From Paraconiothyrium sp. Pb-2020 (Eukaryota; Ascomycota; Dothideomycetes; Pleosporales; Didymosphaeriaceae): DNA of 64,000 nucleotides. Positions 11,146-22,672 of the stretch are shown here, piece by piece (the stretch's first letter is position 1; the number at the start of each line of letters is the position of its first letter). Where the stretch lies: assembly GCA_022419385.1 (NCBI GenBank), contig JAJUBI010000002.1, positions 3,720,001 to 3,784,000 on the forward strand, given 5' to 3'. The notes beneath the pieces are model-generated. The model worked only from the letters and a program-made list of their open reading frames with translations. It was not told the origin of the DNA and ran no database searches. A program made the position numbers and the translations under genes.

Positions 11146-11865
11146 CTATAAATCTATCAGAGGGCCGGCACCAGCACCGCCTTGCTGCCTATTGCCCTGG
11201 CCAAAGGGGTTCGAGCCGCCGTAGGGATTGGCTCCAAATCCTCCAGCAGGTCCCGTTTGGGCCGGCATCATGCGGTTCTGTGGCGGCAGGCCTGTAAACT
11301 GAGAATTGAGGAAAGGATTGTTGCCTGTGGCGTTGGTGTTGACCTGGTTCAAACCGGCGCCGGCCGAATTGACAAATGTTCCTGGAGCCGTATGTTGTGC
11401 CGGAATGCGAAGGTTTCCTACGTTACCAAACGTATCCTGTCCTTCTCCCGTTGCAAGCAGGGCGTTGAGCCTTGCTGCATTCGGATCCATCTCCTTTTGA
11501 GGTCGTTGGGCTGGTGGTGAGAATGATACGGGAGGGTTGAAGTTGGTGTTGTTGAATTGCGACTGTGTCTTCTGTTCATAGAGCGTGTTGAGAGTCGGTT
11601 GCCTCTGCGATTGTGGTTGCGCGGTCTGCGGTCGATTGAACGATTGTGCGAAGGGATTGTTCGACCCTGTAGGTTGGGGAACAAGTGACTCCTGAGGCTT
11701 GTTGGTCGCCCAGGGGTTGTGACTGCCGGGCTGCAGGGTGCTCTGGTCTTGTTGCTGCTGGCCAAAACCATTGTTCATCTGACCGTATGGATTGTTCTGG
11801 CTGAAGGCGGTTTGCTGAGGCTGCAAGAACTGCTGCTGTTGCTGGTTGAAAACATCGTAATTTGG

Positions 11866-11908
<43 letters not shown>

Positions 11909-13024
11909 GGAAGACCATTGTAGCCTCCATAGCCAGTTTGGAAAGCTGTCTGCTGAGGCTGCACGCCCGTGGGCTGGGCATATGCGTTGTTGAGGAACCC
12001 GGTACTCTGAGGGTGTTGCTGGGGGTTCTGGTCCATCAGGTTTCCAAACCAGTCAACTGCGCCTTGCTGTTGGTAACCCTGGTTGTTGCCCGTGGGCTGA
12101 TACGCTGTAGGTTGGGTTGGAGTATCGCCAAAGAGAAGGTCTGCATTGCTCGATTCAAGCTCCTTCCGCCGCAGCTCTTCCTCCTCCTTGCTGAGCTTGA
12201 TTGCCTTTGCGAGATCGTCGTCATCGTCGACGGTAGCGTGGTTGCGTTCGCGCCGCTTGCGCTCCTCTTCTGCCTCATTCTTGCTCGCCTCTAGTGCCAA
12301 CCGAAATTCTAGGTCATCGTCATTTTCACGTCGCTGGCGACCTTCACGACGACGTCCTTGATTATCGGAAGCTGGTCCCCCATGGTGTTGGTTGCCACCT
12401 CCATACTCTTCGATGCCGGTGACGCGAGACTTCCACGACTTTCGGTCCTGCCGTTCTGCGCGCAGACGTTCTTCATCCATAACTAGCGACGTAAGCTCTT
12501 TGGCGGCGATGCGAACTGGTCCACGTTAGAGTTGTCCCTCTGACTGCGCAAGTGTACGCACTGTTCTGGCCCACATCCCGACCGTCTTCATCAATGTATT
12601 GGAACTCGCGCAGGGTCTTGATGATATAGATGTTCTTCCGCGCCCACGTAACGACTAATTCGGAGCCTTCATGCAAGCAGTAGTCGAGGACCTTGAGAGA
12701 CTTCAGCACGTGGCGCCAGTTCTTTCCCTTGTCATTAAGCCGCTTGTCAAGCATATCCATGACTTGATAGAAGTCGGTCGAGCTATTGCTTGCGATTAGC
12801 GCGTTGAAGTGAGCTTCATCGGATCGTCCCTACTTGTTGAAGGTAATCTGAGCTATCTCAGCCATGTCGGAGCCCACCGGGCCCCACGGATCATTGCTGG
12901 TCGCTGTTGCTCTCAGTCTCTGTCTACAAATCGTGATTTGGGTTACCGTACCATTCCGAACCTTCACCTCGACGGCAGAATAGCCCTTGGTGACATTCTT
13001 GACACTTCTCACTACCTTCGACAT
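11146..13024 (-). CDS. Epsin, ENTH-domain endocytic adaptor (Ent1/Ent2 type)
   Basis: Four exons on the minus strand (13024-12952, 12903-12834, 12782-12562, 12515-11146) give 577 residues. The ENTH domain (about residues 1-150) starts MSKVVRSVKNVTKGYSAVEV and contains NDPWGPVGSDMAEIAQITF and DYCLHEGSELVVTWA; it binds PtdIns(4,5)P2 at endocytic sites. Two ubiquitin-interacting motifs follow (EFRLALEASKNEAEE and DLAKAIKLSKEEEE), then a long Gln/Asn-rich region with a 15-Gln run, three NPF motifs for EH-domain partners, and a C-terminal clathrin-box-like PLIDL. This is the full epsin layout. The second intron could also use an AG six bases earlier, adding two residues. Introns are 46-51 nt. Confidence 0.95.
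11869..11908 (+). repeat. CTG/CAG trinucleotide repeat coding for poly-Gln in the epsin gene
   Basis: About 13 uninterrupted GCT/CTG units, read as CAG on the minus strand. The tract lies between the UIMs and the NPF motifs, where length change is tolerated. Long Leu-rich frames on the plus strand here are only its complement. Confidence 0.9.
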
Positions 13025-14200
13025 GGCTGTCGAGGATGGAGCTCAGCGCGACGGGAAGGTGCGCGCTGCTCTGTGGTGGTGTGTTCGTGAATCCGACGCG
13101 AAACGGCCGCAGAGAAGGTCAAAGGATTGACTGAGGTCGAGTTCGGCGGCGCAGTGATGCTGTCGATGAGGATGCAAGCACTTGGACCACAGCGGTTCCC
13201 TTGGCGCGGCAGGCCGAATTGCCGATGAGCAGTGTAAGCTTGTTGTAGCGGCGGTCCGAAATTTCGATGCGCGAGGGGTTTAGTAAGAGGCGTCGTGGTG
13301 CACGGGGCTGTGAAGTGGCGGCTCTGCAACGTGCGGATGAGCAGACTGGTTCAGTTGGTTCAGGGAGCTGGTGCTGGCTTCGTCACCAGGCTTGGCCTAA
13401 GCGCACGATCCCGCTTTCCGCCCAACAAGGCTAAAGTGGCCTCATGGGCCACCACCTCCACAAGTGCTCTCGGTAGTATTTCGTCAATTAGTTGGTTGCT
13501 TGCAGATTCAGCTCCTGTCATCAGTCTCGGTCGGGAATTCACGAAGCTTGATATATATATTGTCTATGTCAACACTAGGAGGAGGTTTGTTGCCATGAAG
13601 ATTTGACGTCTACAGAGCGTGCTGTTCCCAAGCACCTATAAGGCCTAAGCTTGGTAAAGTTGAGCTTGCACATGACACACATCAAGCGCATGCCAGAAAA
13701 GGATTATTGAAGCGCATCAGCGCGATTTCATAGTCTAGAGCGCGGATTTACATCCTTCATTAAGTACCAGTCTAAAGGATTGCCAGTGTGCAAAGGAAAT
13801 ACCCGAGTAACCTACGAGCCGCAGACGTCCTTACCAGTCTTAGAAGGGACACCCAACTCCGTCAGTCCCCCCAAACCGTAAGGAAACACCCACCAGCGTC
13901 ACATTGGAGCCAGATGAGTAGGGAATGCAACAAAGGAGATACAGAGTTGGCCACCAAACCAAACGAAAAAAATTCCAGAAAAGACTGCAGAGTGGAAAGC
14001 AGGCAGTCAACGAAACCCCGCAGATTCATGTAACCGCCATGCAGGATGTCCCCGAGATCGAGCAAACACGCCGGAAGAAGCAATGAAATTTTTGTGTAGT
14101 GGAAAACAGGGGTATAAGTCCTGCCGAGAACACCGGTGTAATGGATTGAAATCTTCAACTTGAATCTTTGTGTTAGTTGTACAGAGAGTGAGCGGCGCGT
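13025..14200. other. Intergenic upstream of epsin gene
   Basis: Promoter of the epsin gene and 3' flank of the C2H2 gene. Short frames occur but none has family features. Confidence 0.5.
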
Positions 14201-15730
14201 TTATTGCACCGCGGGGGCCCACATCTGCTGCCCCTGGTTCGTGCTGTAATGGTCCGGCTCGGTGCTGTTCGGGCGACGGATGTTGTTGTTCTGGTAGTAC
14301 ATGTTGTGGGGCGGATTCGCATACTGCGGCTCTGGGTAGACATAGCTGTTGTCACCAGCTCCTGGGGATGGTAACGCCTGATGAGAAGGCGACTGCCAAC
14401 CAACCGCAGTCATGTGCGGGCTTCCACTGGCGCTGTTGGTCCCAGACTGGTTGTGGTTGGCAGATGCCGGTGGCTCTAGGATCGGAGGCGGGCCATAGCC
14501 GCTCGGGTGAGAGGTAATGGTCGGACGCGAGCCGCTCGCAGTCGAGGTGTACGATTGTGATGTCAGGGCGGGAGATGCACGCGGGCTAGGCTGAGGCATC
14601 TCGTTTCTAAGATGTGGGGGAACATTCATGCTGCCCATGTACGCATATTCAGGTTGCTGGCGGTGCATTCCTGGCACGACGCCGGCAGGCATGCCGCCGG
14701 CAGGAGACATGGACGTGAGGCGGTCGTTGGGTGACGGCGTGTTCAAAGGCGACGCGGTCTCAGAGTACTCCTCCGCATCAGAGCGAGCCGACCTGCTCGG
14801 GGCAGATGCGCGCGAAGCGAGAGCTGCGGCCGTAGCAGCAGCAGCTTCTTCGACAGTGCCTGTGTGATGGTTTTGATGGCGGGTCAAGGTAGTGCGACGC
14901 GTGAACGTCTTCTGGCAATCCGCATAGGGGCATTTGTACGGGCGCTTGCCGGAGTGGATACGCCGATGACGAGCGAGCGAGCTAGAGTCACTGAAGGGCT
15001 GGGCAAAGGTTAGAAAACGCATCGAGGCACGCGAGCGGAAGTCATACCTTGCCGCAACGCTCACACATATGGGGCTTCTCGCCCGTGTGGACACGTTGAT
15101 GGACTGTCAGTGCCGAGCGCTGGATGAATTGCTTGCCGCAATTGGGATACTCGCACACATGGGGACGGATGCCGCTGTGAATACGTTCTATATGTTGTTA
15201 GTGACGGAATGATTTTGTTGTTGAGGCCCAAGCTCCTTACCGTGACGTGCAAGGTCACTGCGTCGCGCGAAACCCTTGCCACACGTGGAGCACGCGAATG
15301 CCTTTGGTGGGCCGTTCTCGTTGGCAGGACGGCCACCGGCATGCTGTGCCTGCTGGTCGGGGACCTGCTGCTGAGCGTACGCGTGCTCCTGTGGATTGGG
15401 GATGTAGCTGTTGTTGTTGAGCATCTGCATCGGCGCTTGCTGCATGGGCGTGGGCGAAGGGTAGCGCATGCCGTTCATGTGTTGGGCGGGGATGGGAGGG
15501 TATGAGGGGAGTGGCTGTTGGGGTTGTTGCGAGGAGTAGCGCGACGAGTCGGACGGGTGCGGTGAGACGCCACGCTCAGAGCCGTTCTCAGACTTGATGT
15601 GGCCATTCATGTAGGCCGGCTGAGCGGCGAAGTGCTGTGGTTGATGCTGCATCGCGTGTTGCATGCTGAATGGCGAACCTGTTCCTGCGTGGGCGGTCAA
15701 CCTTGCGTTCAAAATAGTTCCTAGCTCCAT
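14201..15730 (-). CDS. C2H2 transcription factor with four tandem zinc fingers
   Basis: Three exons on the minus strand (15730-15241, 15187-15048, 14998-14201) encode 475 residues. Four classical fingers lie at about residues 146-257: CSTCGKGFARRSDLARH, CEYPNCGKQFIQRSALTVHQ, CERCGKPFSDSSSLARH and CPYADCQKTFTRRTTLTRHQ, joined by HSG/HTG linkers. The introns of 53 and 49 nt fall within finger 1 and within finger 3. The N-terminal 145 residues are rich in Gln, Pro and Met, and the C-terminal 215 are rich in Ser, Pro and Asn, as in activation regions. It should bind DNA in the nucleus. The finger set is highly conserved in Pezizomycotina, but I cannot name the orthologue. The start MELGTIL suits a regulator N-terminus but is not proven. 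Confidence 0.92.
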
Positions 15731-18700
15731 CGCCAGGGGAAGAGGTCGCGTGGCAGGACAGCGGGCCGAGGGCCCAGCGTGAAAGGACGGTGGGAGCGCA
15801 CCAGAGAACTAGGCGGTGAGCCTGCGGCGGCGAGGTGAAACGAGTTGACCGACGCGGTGGTGGTGATGGCGGCCAGCAGGAGGCGTCGAGGACGATGGTC
15901 GAGGTGGCCCGTCCGTTGATGTCAAAAAGATGGGCGGACCGCGCGCAGGCCAATGCTGATGTTGCACTAGAGCGAGTGTCAGCCAGAGAAACGGTCACAG
16001 GGGCGGTGTCGCCTTCACGGCAGCGGGAGTCGAAGTTGCGCCCGTCGTCGCCGGCCTGGCAGCACGCGGGCGCCCTCGCCGTCTCGAGGACGGGAAAGGG
16101 GCACCGGCTGGAGCGCGGCAGGCGGCGGACGCGACGACTCGCGCTCGCGACGGCAAACGGTCGAGACGTACCTGTAGGTGAGGGCCTGCGGGAGGGCAGG
16201 GCAGAGGATGGCTGTTGATGGGGGTGTGGAGTTGAAAGGTACAAAGTCCTTTGCTGCTCTTCGCGCGTGTTGTGATTTCTGAGCTAGCGCCCAAACCAGT
16301 ATCGGCTAGTTCCGAGTCGATCCCAGCAAGTGGCAGAGGACGATGTGCAGCCGTAAACGCTCAGGCCAGCAGACCACGGGCAAGGGACGCTGCAATGGGC
16401 GCGCGCCGCGTTATGAAGGCCCCGGCGGACTCTGCTGTCTCTTTTCGGCCGCCTGAAACCCGCAAATCTCACCTGCGCTCCTTTCGAGAAGCGCGCAACC
16501 ACCGATGACTAACGCGCCGCTGACTACTGCGTCGCCTCGTCGCCTTCAGCTCTGCGGACCCCGATCGAACGGCGAAAGCGCCGCGGTCGACTGCTGCTGC
16601 TGCTGGCACGGCCCGGTGCAACCCGTGACGTTTCGAAGAGAGTCTGCGCAGCCTTGTGCCTCAGTGTATTCGAATCCCAACGCGATCCTGGTCGGACCCG
16701 CCCCGGTGGCCGTTGGAGGGTGTTGCGCCTCCACAGAATCGGCGGAAGCAACGTTGCTACAGCTGCAGGCCCGTCAGTCTACCGCCCGTCTCGGGGTGAG
16801 GAGCGCTCGCTGACTGTGTCCGCGCCGGGGGAGAGGGTACGGCGGATGCTCACCTGCTCAGCTTGGCCGCGCCCCTATTATCTGAATCCTTCTGTCGCTG
16901 CGGCTAGGTAATGGAAATGCAATCGCAAGTGTAATGCCCGACTGCGCTGCGTGGGCGTGTATCCGCCGGCGAGATATCTCGAGTGGCTGTCGTTGGGACT
17001 GGATGTGTCCAGGGCGTGGGCGGTTGCGGTTTGCGTCACTGTGCTTTGCTCAGTCGCAGGCGTGCGCGTAACAAGATAATAACGGCACCGTCACTTATTA
17101 CCCAGCTGGCGCAGGGGCAGTCTAATACTCGCAGATCACGCTTGTTTATACGGCATCAGGGTGGCATTTCATACGACGCCATCCTTGCGCCCGCCAGAAG
17201 GGACGCCAGGGCCTCACCATCCCCACGACCATCTGCCAGACCCACCGCAAGAATCAAGGCTCGGGGGCACTGCGCCTGTCTGAGGCGTTCTGTGGCGCTG
17301 GCGAACAGACCGACGGCCAGAGAACCGTCAATCCCACGACGGCTTGCATGAACCGCCTGCTGGATGCGGGCACAAGAGCGGCGCACGATGGAAGCAGAGT
17401 CAGACACATGGTTTCGAAGCAGCACAACGGCTTCGCAACGCCGCCATGTGAGGCGTGGAGCTGTCGCAGGAGCTGGGGGCATCGAAGCCTTCCACCTTCT
17501 AGCGGGCTTCTATGATCCATGCGCTCGCAAACCACGGACCTCACAAACAGCAGAATCCCTGCTTGCAACCCAAATTTAGCCTGTTGCGAAACATCTTGAG
17601 CGTCTGCCGCCGACGGTCGAGTTCCAACGAGCAGTTGGCCTTTGTCTGTCTCCCATGCGAGCATGCGAGCGGGTGGGAGTGACAACGCGAACTCGCTGTG
17701 TCGCGGCTGTCCGAGACACCCCTGAAGCCATCACGAACCATAACTTGGGCGCCATGAGCGCCCACCGTAGGACAGGAAAACACACGTCCCCAACTGCGCC
17801 GCTGGTTCCCACGAGGAGGCGGCGAGGCGCATGGCATGACGGCCGCAGCTTTCTTCACGATACATGTCCCTCTGCAGGTCCTGCAAGATGCGGTGGCACG
17901 ACCTGTTGCTGCGAAGAGCGGGCTAATGCTCTGAGAGAAAAGACGTGCCTCTCACAACTGCTCGAGAGCCACCGTCACACCACGCCGTTCTGCGACCATA
18001 TCCATTCTGTTTGAGCGTTGCGCATCGGGATCGACGCGGGCTTCCGACGGGGACATGGCAGCGATGTGTCGTACGACAGTGAATTCGTCCTCCCAGGCGC
18101 GGCCCATGGATGACCAACGTCAAAAGTCCAGCTCGCTGCTGTACATCTTTGCCATTCACGTCTACGCATGTCACTACAATGGGCAGATTGCAGGCCGTGG
18201 GCGACGAGAGCAAACGCGAGTCAGCTCGGCCAGGAGACGCCGACCACGAAGGCTTCCGCGATGCTTCCACGATGTCAGTCTGTGCTCGTTACCAAGATGC
18301 GATGATGCACGGGGCCACCCTAGCCGGATCCACCTTGAGCCTCAATGCACGCTGTCTCCGGGCGATCGTCTCACGCTCTTCATGCTCTCCCCTCGCAAAC
18401 CGCTGCGAAACTTCCGCTCATCGCACCGTCGACGAAGTCTTTACACCCAGAAAGTGAACGGGCAGATGCAGGCGAGCGCATGCAGTGTGCTTCGGCGCCG
18501 ACCTGTCACATTTGCCCGGTAAAACTGCGCCAGGGCACCGACGTTTCACAACTATACATTCCTCCAGTTCTGCGTGCATTTCCTCGCTGTCGCTTGGGCA
18601 TGTTCTTGCACTATTCTTGTGCTGGCCACGTCGTGCGTCAGGAACCTTGAACGTGCATGCCACTGGCCAAGCGGCTGCAGCCCCAGCTTCCGCGTGCATC

Positions 18701-19926
18701 ATCTCCGACGGCGTGTCTTCCAACCAACACCGCTCGGGCACCAAAGCATGGAGCGCCCGGCAACCCATCCCCGTAAGGCTCCAGCAGCATACGCGCTTTC
18801 TAGAAGCCTGCCTTTTTCGCATTAGCCTTGCCTTGACCGCTGCCTCGCAATTTGAGAAAGAATGTCCGCCCACAACAGTCCGCGTCACAGAGTGCGTCGT
18901 GCGCCCACCCCTTGTTTCCAGAAGACTACCCCTTTTACCCTAATTTTCCGCAGCTGGTGCCTATCCGTCGCCCGCCGGCACGAGGGAGCTCTGCGTCATC
19001 CCGCGTTCACGTTGTGCATCGCGGTCAGTTCGGCGCGGCTCGTTGCGGAGGCCTTAGCTTTGCTTTACATGCCGCCGTCGGGACGCAGGTGCGTACCTGA
19101 CAGCATCGCAAGTACATCTGCTCCCTCTTGCTGCGCAAAATGGGCACCCAGATTGAAATATAGCTGAAGTATTGGTGTTCACGTGAACTGTTGGCCGCAT
19201 ATCGATCGAGATCCGTACATGCACTTGCCCCTTTTAACGAGGGCCAATATACGTCAGGCACCTTGGACACCCTACATCATTATACGTCCTGAGCGACTAT
19301 TGTTTCTTCCAGCTTTGGAAGGTTCTTTCTGTTAGAGCATCTTCGCATGGAAGCTCTCTACGCAGAACTACATGACCATTTGTTTGCTGGTCAGTGCGGG
19401 TTATTGTTGAAGTCCGCCACGGTAGGCCCCGCGCACAACGCTCAAAAATGCTTCTAGGGACGCATTCTTCCGACGTCTTTCGTGCTCGTACATGTGATTT
19501 TGACAATAGCATGCCGTGAAGATCATGAGTAATGGATCGTCTACGAGCATTTTTGGCTAATGTCTGTATGCGTGCGAATATTTGAAACAAAGCATACATA
19601 CAATATCGCCAGGCGAAGACCAGGGTCCAGTTCCCTCGGCAGTGGATTGTGAGCTATCGAGACAATGGTTCAACATAGAACCTGGCCTATGACCGAGCGT
19701 TTTCCCCTTACGGCCAGCCAGCCACGAGACATTCAATGAATCCTGCAACAATCTTCCGGGGAAGAAACGCAAATGCGATTGTTGTTATCACCATTACGCA
19801 ACTGTAGTATGGAGTCAATCAGGAAATGGAGAACATCTGGCAAAACCTGACCTAAATGCCGGAATGGCCAACGCTAACAACACACAACGCGAACAAGCAA
19901 TAAACATCTATATTTGGGTAAGGTCT
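15731..19926. other. 4.2-kb region without a gene, upstream of the C2H2 gene
   Basis: Both flanking genes are on the minus strand, so this is upstream of the C2H2 factor and downstream of the flavohemoglobin. The first 3.3 kb looks GC-rich, which creates many overlapping open frames on both strands; none shows a family motif, a signal peptide or good splice signals. The part nearest 15731 may be a long leader of the C2H2 transcript. I see no repeats or RNA genes. Confidence 0.55.
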
Positions 19927-21189
19927 TCAAACTCTTGGAACGCCTCCGGTGCCGAAAAGCTCCATGTGCACCTTGTCGCTATCGACACCAAAGCTCTTCA
20001 GCTTCGCTTCGACGTCCAACATGAATTGCGTTGGTCCGCAGGTGAAGTACTGCGTCTTTTTGTTATCCGTAAAAAGGTACTCCTTCCCGACCCTGTCCAG
20101 ATCAATACGCCCCTTGATGTCGTAATCCTGTCCTTCGACTTCGCCTTCTGCGGGTGAAGAGGAGAAGTACAGCTTGTGGATATTCCTGTTGCTGGCTGCC
20201 AATCCGTCGACATGCGCCTTGAATGCTCGCGCCTTTGAGTCCCGCGAACCCTGGACCCAAGTGATTGGTCTTGAGCTGCCCTCCCCAACCAACGTGTTCA
20301 AGATGCTCGTCAGGCACGTTAGGCCCACACCCGCCGAGATGAAGACAACCGGCGTGTCCTTCTCAATATCCTTCTCCTCAAAGAAAAAGTCACCAAATGG
20401 ATGCGACAGCTTCACCACGTCGCCCACATTCTTCTTCTCATGCAGGATATTCGACAAGTATCCCGGACGCGCCATATGCCTAGGCTCCCCAATCTCGATA
20501 CCTGGCTCCCTCTTCACACTGATCCGCAGATACGGTTTCGCCGGCGCATCGCTCAAACTGTACTGCCTCGCCTGCCAAACGCCGCCATCCAGTTCATCCA
20601 CAAATAGATTTACTGAGTTGTACTGTCCCGGCTTGAAGATCGGCAGCTTGAGGTCCTTGTTGACTGGCTCAAAGTAGAAGGACGTAATCTCCTCTGATTC
20701 CTTCTCTTTGCGCGCGATCCTGAAGTCTTGCCACTCGGGCCAGTAGCTTGTCTCGGCGTACATCTGGGCCTCCTTCTGGATCATAATGTTGGCGAGCTGC
20801 CAGTAGGCAGCGCCCCAGGCGTCGAGAATCTCGTCAGTCGCGGCGTCGCCCAGCACGCTCTTCATCGTCTTGATGAGGAACTCGCCGACAATGTTGTAGT
20901 GCTCGGCTTTGACGCCCAAGCTCGCATGCTTGTGGCAGATGAGCTCCACCGCAGGGCTCAGCTTGCCCAGGTCATCGATATTCGCGGCGTAGGCGTATAA
21001 AGATCCTGCAAGTGCGCGTGCTTGGTGGCCTGTGGCTTGGTGCGTGTTGTTGAAGATGTTCTTGAGAGCAGGATTTGCCGAGATCATGTCATGGTAGAAT
21101 TTTGTGGTAATGATTTCTCCATACTGAGCAAGGACAGGAACGGTAGACTTGATGATGGCGGTTTGCTCCGGTGTTAATGCTGCCGCCAT
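19927..21189 (-). CDS. YHB1: Flavohemoglobin, nitric oxide dioxygenase
   Basis: A single exon of 420 residues, close to the family size. It oxidises NO to nitrate with O2 and NADPH. The globin domain (1-145) has the B10 Tyr32 in TTKFYHDM, a distal Gln56 in TGHQARAL and the proximal heme His88 in HKHASLGVKAEHYNIVGEFL. The reductase part shows the FAD motif RQYSLSDAP, the NAD(P)H motif ISAGVGLTC and the C-terminal MELFG block. No targeting signal is obvious, so it is probably cytosolic. In fungi this gene answers nitrosative stress and nitrate growth. The symbol is by homology to yeast YHB1; some species carry two paralogues and this could be either. Confidence 0.96.
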   Translation of the reverse strand: MAAALTPEQTAIIKSTVPVLAQYGEIITTKFYHDMISANPALKNIFNNTHQATGHQARALAGSLYAYAANIDDLGKLSPAVELICHKHASLGVKAEHYNIVGEFLIKTMKSVLGDAATDEILDAWGAAYWQLANIMIQKEAQMYAETSYWPEWQDFRIARKEKESEEITSFYFEPVNKDLKLPIFKPGQYNSVNLFVDELDGGVWQARQYSLSDAPAKPYLRISVKREPGIEIGEPRHMARPGYLSNILHEKKNVGDVVKLSHPFGDFFFEEKDIEKDTPVVFISAGVGLTCLTSILNTLVGEGSSRPITWVQGSRDSKARAFKAHVDGLAASNRNIHKLYFSSSPAEGEVEGQDYDIKGRIDLDRVGKEYLFTDNKKTQYFTCGPTQFMLDVEAKLKSFGVDSDKVHMELFGTGGVPRV

Positions 21190-22672
21190 GTTGAAAGCTT
21201 GATGTGATGCAGATCCGATAAGGTTGTTTTGCTATATTGTGCTGATGTAGCGATGATGGGTTCTTGATGTAAGGATTCGGTCAGAGGCGGATTTCGTCTT
21301 GAAAGTAGATGCTTGAGCGGTTCACACAGTTCGAAGTATGCTTGTAGCGGTAGCAGGTCGTTGTTGTATATTAGACTATCTTCCGATGATGACAAGAAAA
21401 ACCAACCCACACATCCATCTTATATACATGCGTTACCCATCAACCAAACTTCAACTTCTTCACTCGAGTTGGGTATTTCCGCGGAAACTTAGATTTCTGT
21501 AGCACTCACAGACTGGAGAAGAAAGGCCATGCCAGGCCGGCACGGGGATCAGGCCCAAGACTAAAAATATCAGCTCACTCTCACTCGGCGCACAGCGGCG
21601 TCCTGGACGTTCCATTTGCGCTTGAGGGAAAAAGCTTGGGTAAGCGGCCCTTCCGACGCTGTTGTTACGTAGTAGCGCGAGAATCTGCAGGGTCGGCGTT
21701 GTTTTCGCGTCGACTCCACGCGGTCTGTTCCGCAGGCCCGCCGCTTCTCCGCCACTTCCGCCGCCTCTGTCATGGGATGGGATCGATTGGCGGCGTAAGC
21801 GGACTGGTGCAGATGGTGAGGTGATACCTTGAGGCTCATTCATGGCATTGTTTTCTGTTATTGTGTTATAGTACTGCGACCCTGCTTGGGGTGATGGGAG
21901 GCGAGAGCCAGTTGCATCCTAGCACGCCTGTACTAAATTGTAAAGAGACTCTACAGTCGTTTCTTCGCGACGGCACACCCACTTAACCTCGGAGACCAAA
22001 CCGTATCCGACACAGCATCAACTTCCATGTTACTCCATGCCATGGCCTTGTCCGGTAGACCACAGTCCTTCGTACCCGCCAGCGCACAGGCCACCGCGTG
22101 ACTAAACCCGTGCCCACGTGGACATCACTCCACCTGGGCACCACGTGCGTGGCGCACCGAATCGTCCCGACTCTGCCATGCGAAGGTGTAATCGGAATGC
22201 GGCCCGTTGCAATTGGCAGCGTTCAGTAGAAGTCAAAGCATGCGTCGTCCGGTCACTCGGCCATGGGAATTTTTCAATCCACACGATGAGCATTTCTCGC
22301 GGCAGCTGTTCTGGGGTTACGCTTTTCTCATTAGGATGGATGGGCTTGCCCTAATTCATTGCTGTCTTAAGTATGCTACCTCTATGTATATCTTTCGACG
22401 CAGTGACACTACCACCACAAAAGCACCTCACGAGTTTACAGACCTTCATTGCCATCCCAAGTTGCAGACTGCAGGGTGCCGTCATGGTACAGATAGCACA
22501 CTCCATCCTAACCTCGTTGTTGTTCTCAACCTCGATGGGAAGTTGCACTGGCCTCCTGATACCGCATGTGCCCTCTTGAATAAAGCTTTCGACAATCAAC
22601 GCATTAGAGCTTTTGCTATCTATGATCACTCATATCAGGAACCAAATAGACTAAACCCAAGAAGACGTGTGA
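21190..22672. other. Intergenic between flavohemoglobin and HET gene
   Basis: This is a shared divergent upstream region of about 1.5 kb. No gene is supported. An imperfect inverted repeat with a CACGTG core lies at 22110-22141. Confidence 0.55.
22110..22141. repeat. Imperfect inverted repeat with CACGTG core
   Basis: GTGCCCACGTGG and CCACCTGGGCAC are reverse complements at 11 of 12 positions, separated by 8 nt. A second CACGTG lies at 22142-22147. E-box sites bind bHLH factors; use here is inferred only. Confidence 0.7.

Noticed and set aside
11719..12294. 191-codon plus-strand frame rich in leucine
   Set aside because: It is the complement of the poly-Gln and Gln-rich region of the epsin gene, which has clear domains on the minus strand.
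15588..16294. 218-codon minus-strand frame upstream of the C2H2 gene
   Set aside because: Arg/Ser/Pro-rich composition without a motif, overlapping the C2H2 coding start in another frame; more likely leader sequence.
17156..18943. Several overlapping frames of 100-156 codons on both strands
   Set aside because: GC-rich DNA lowers stop frequency. None has a motif, splice logic or consistent amino-acid texture.
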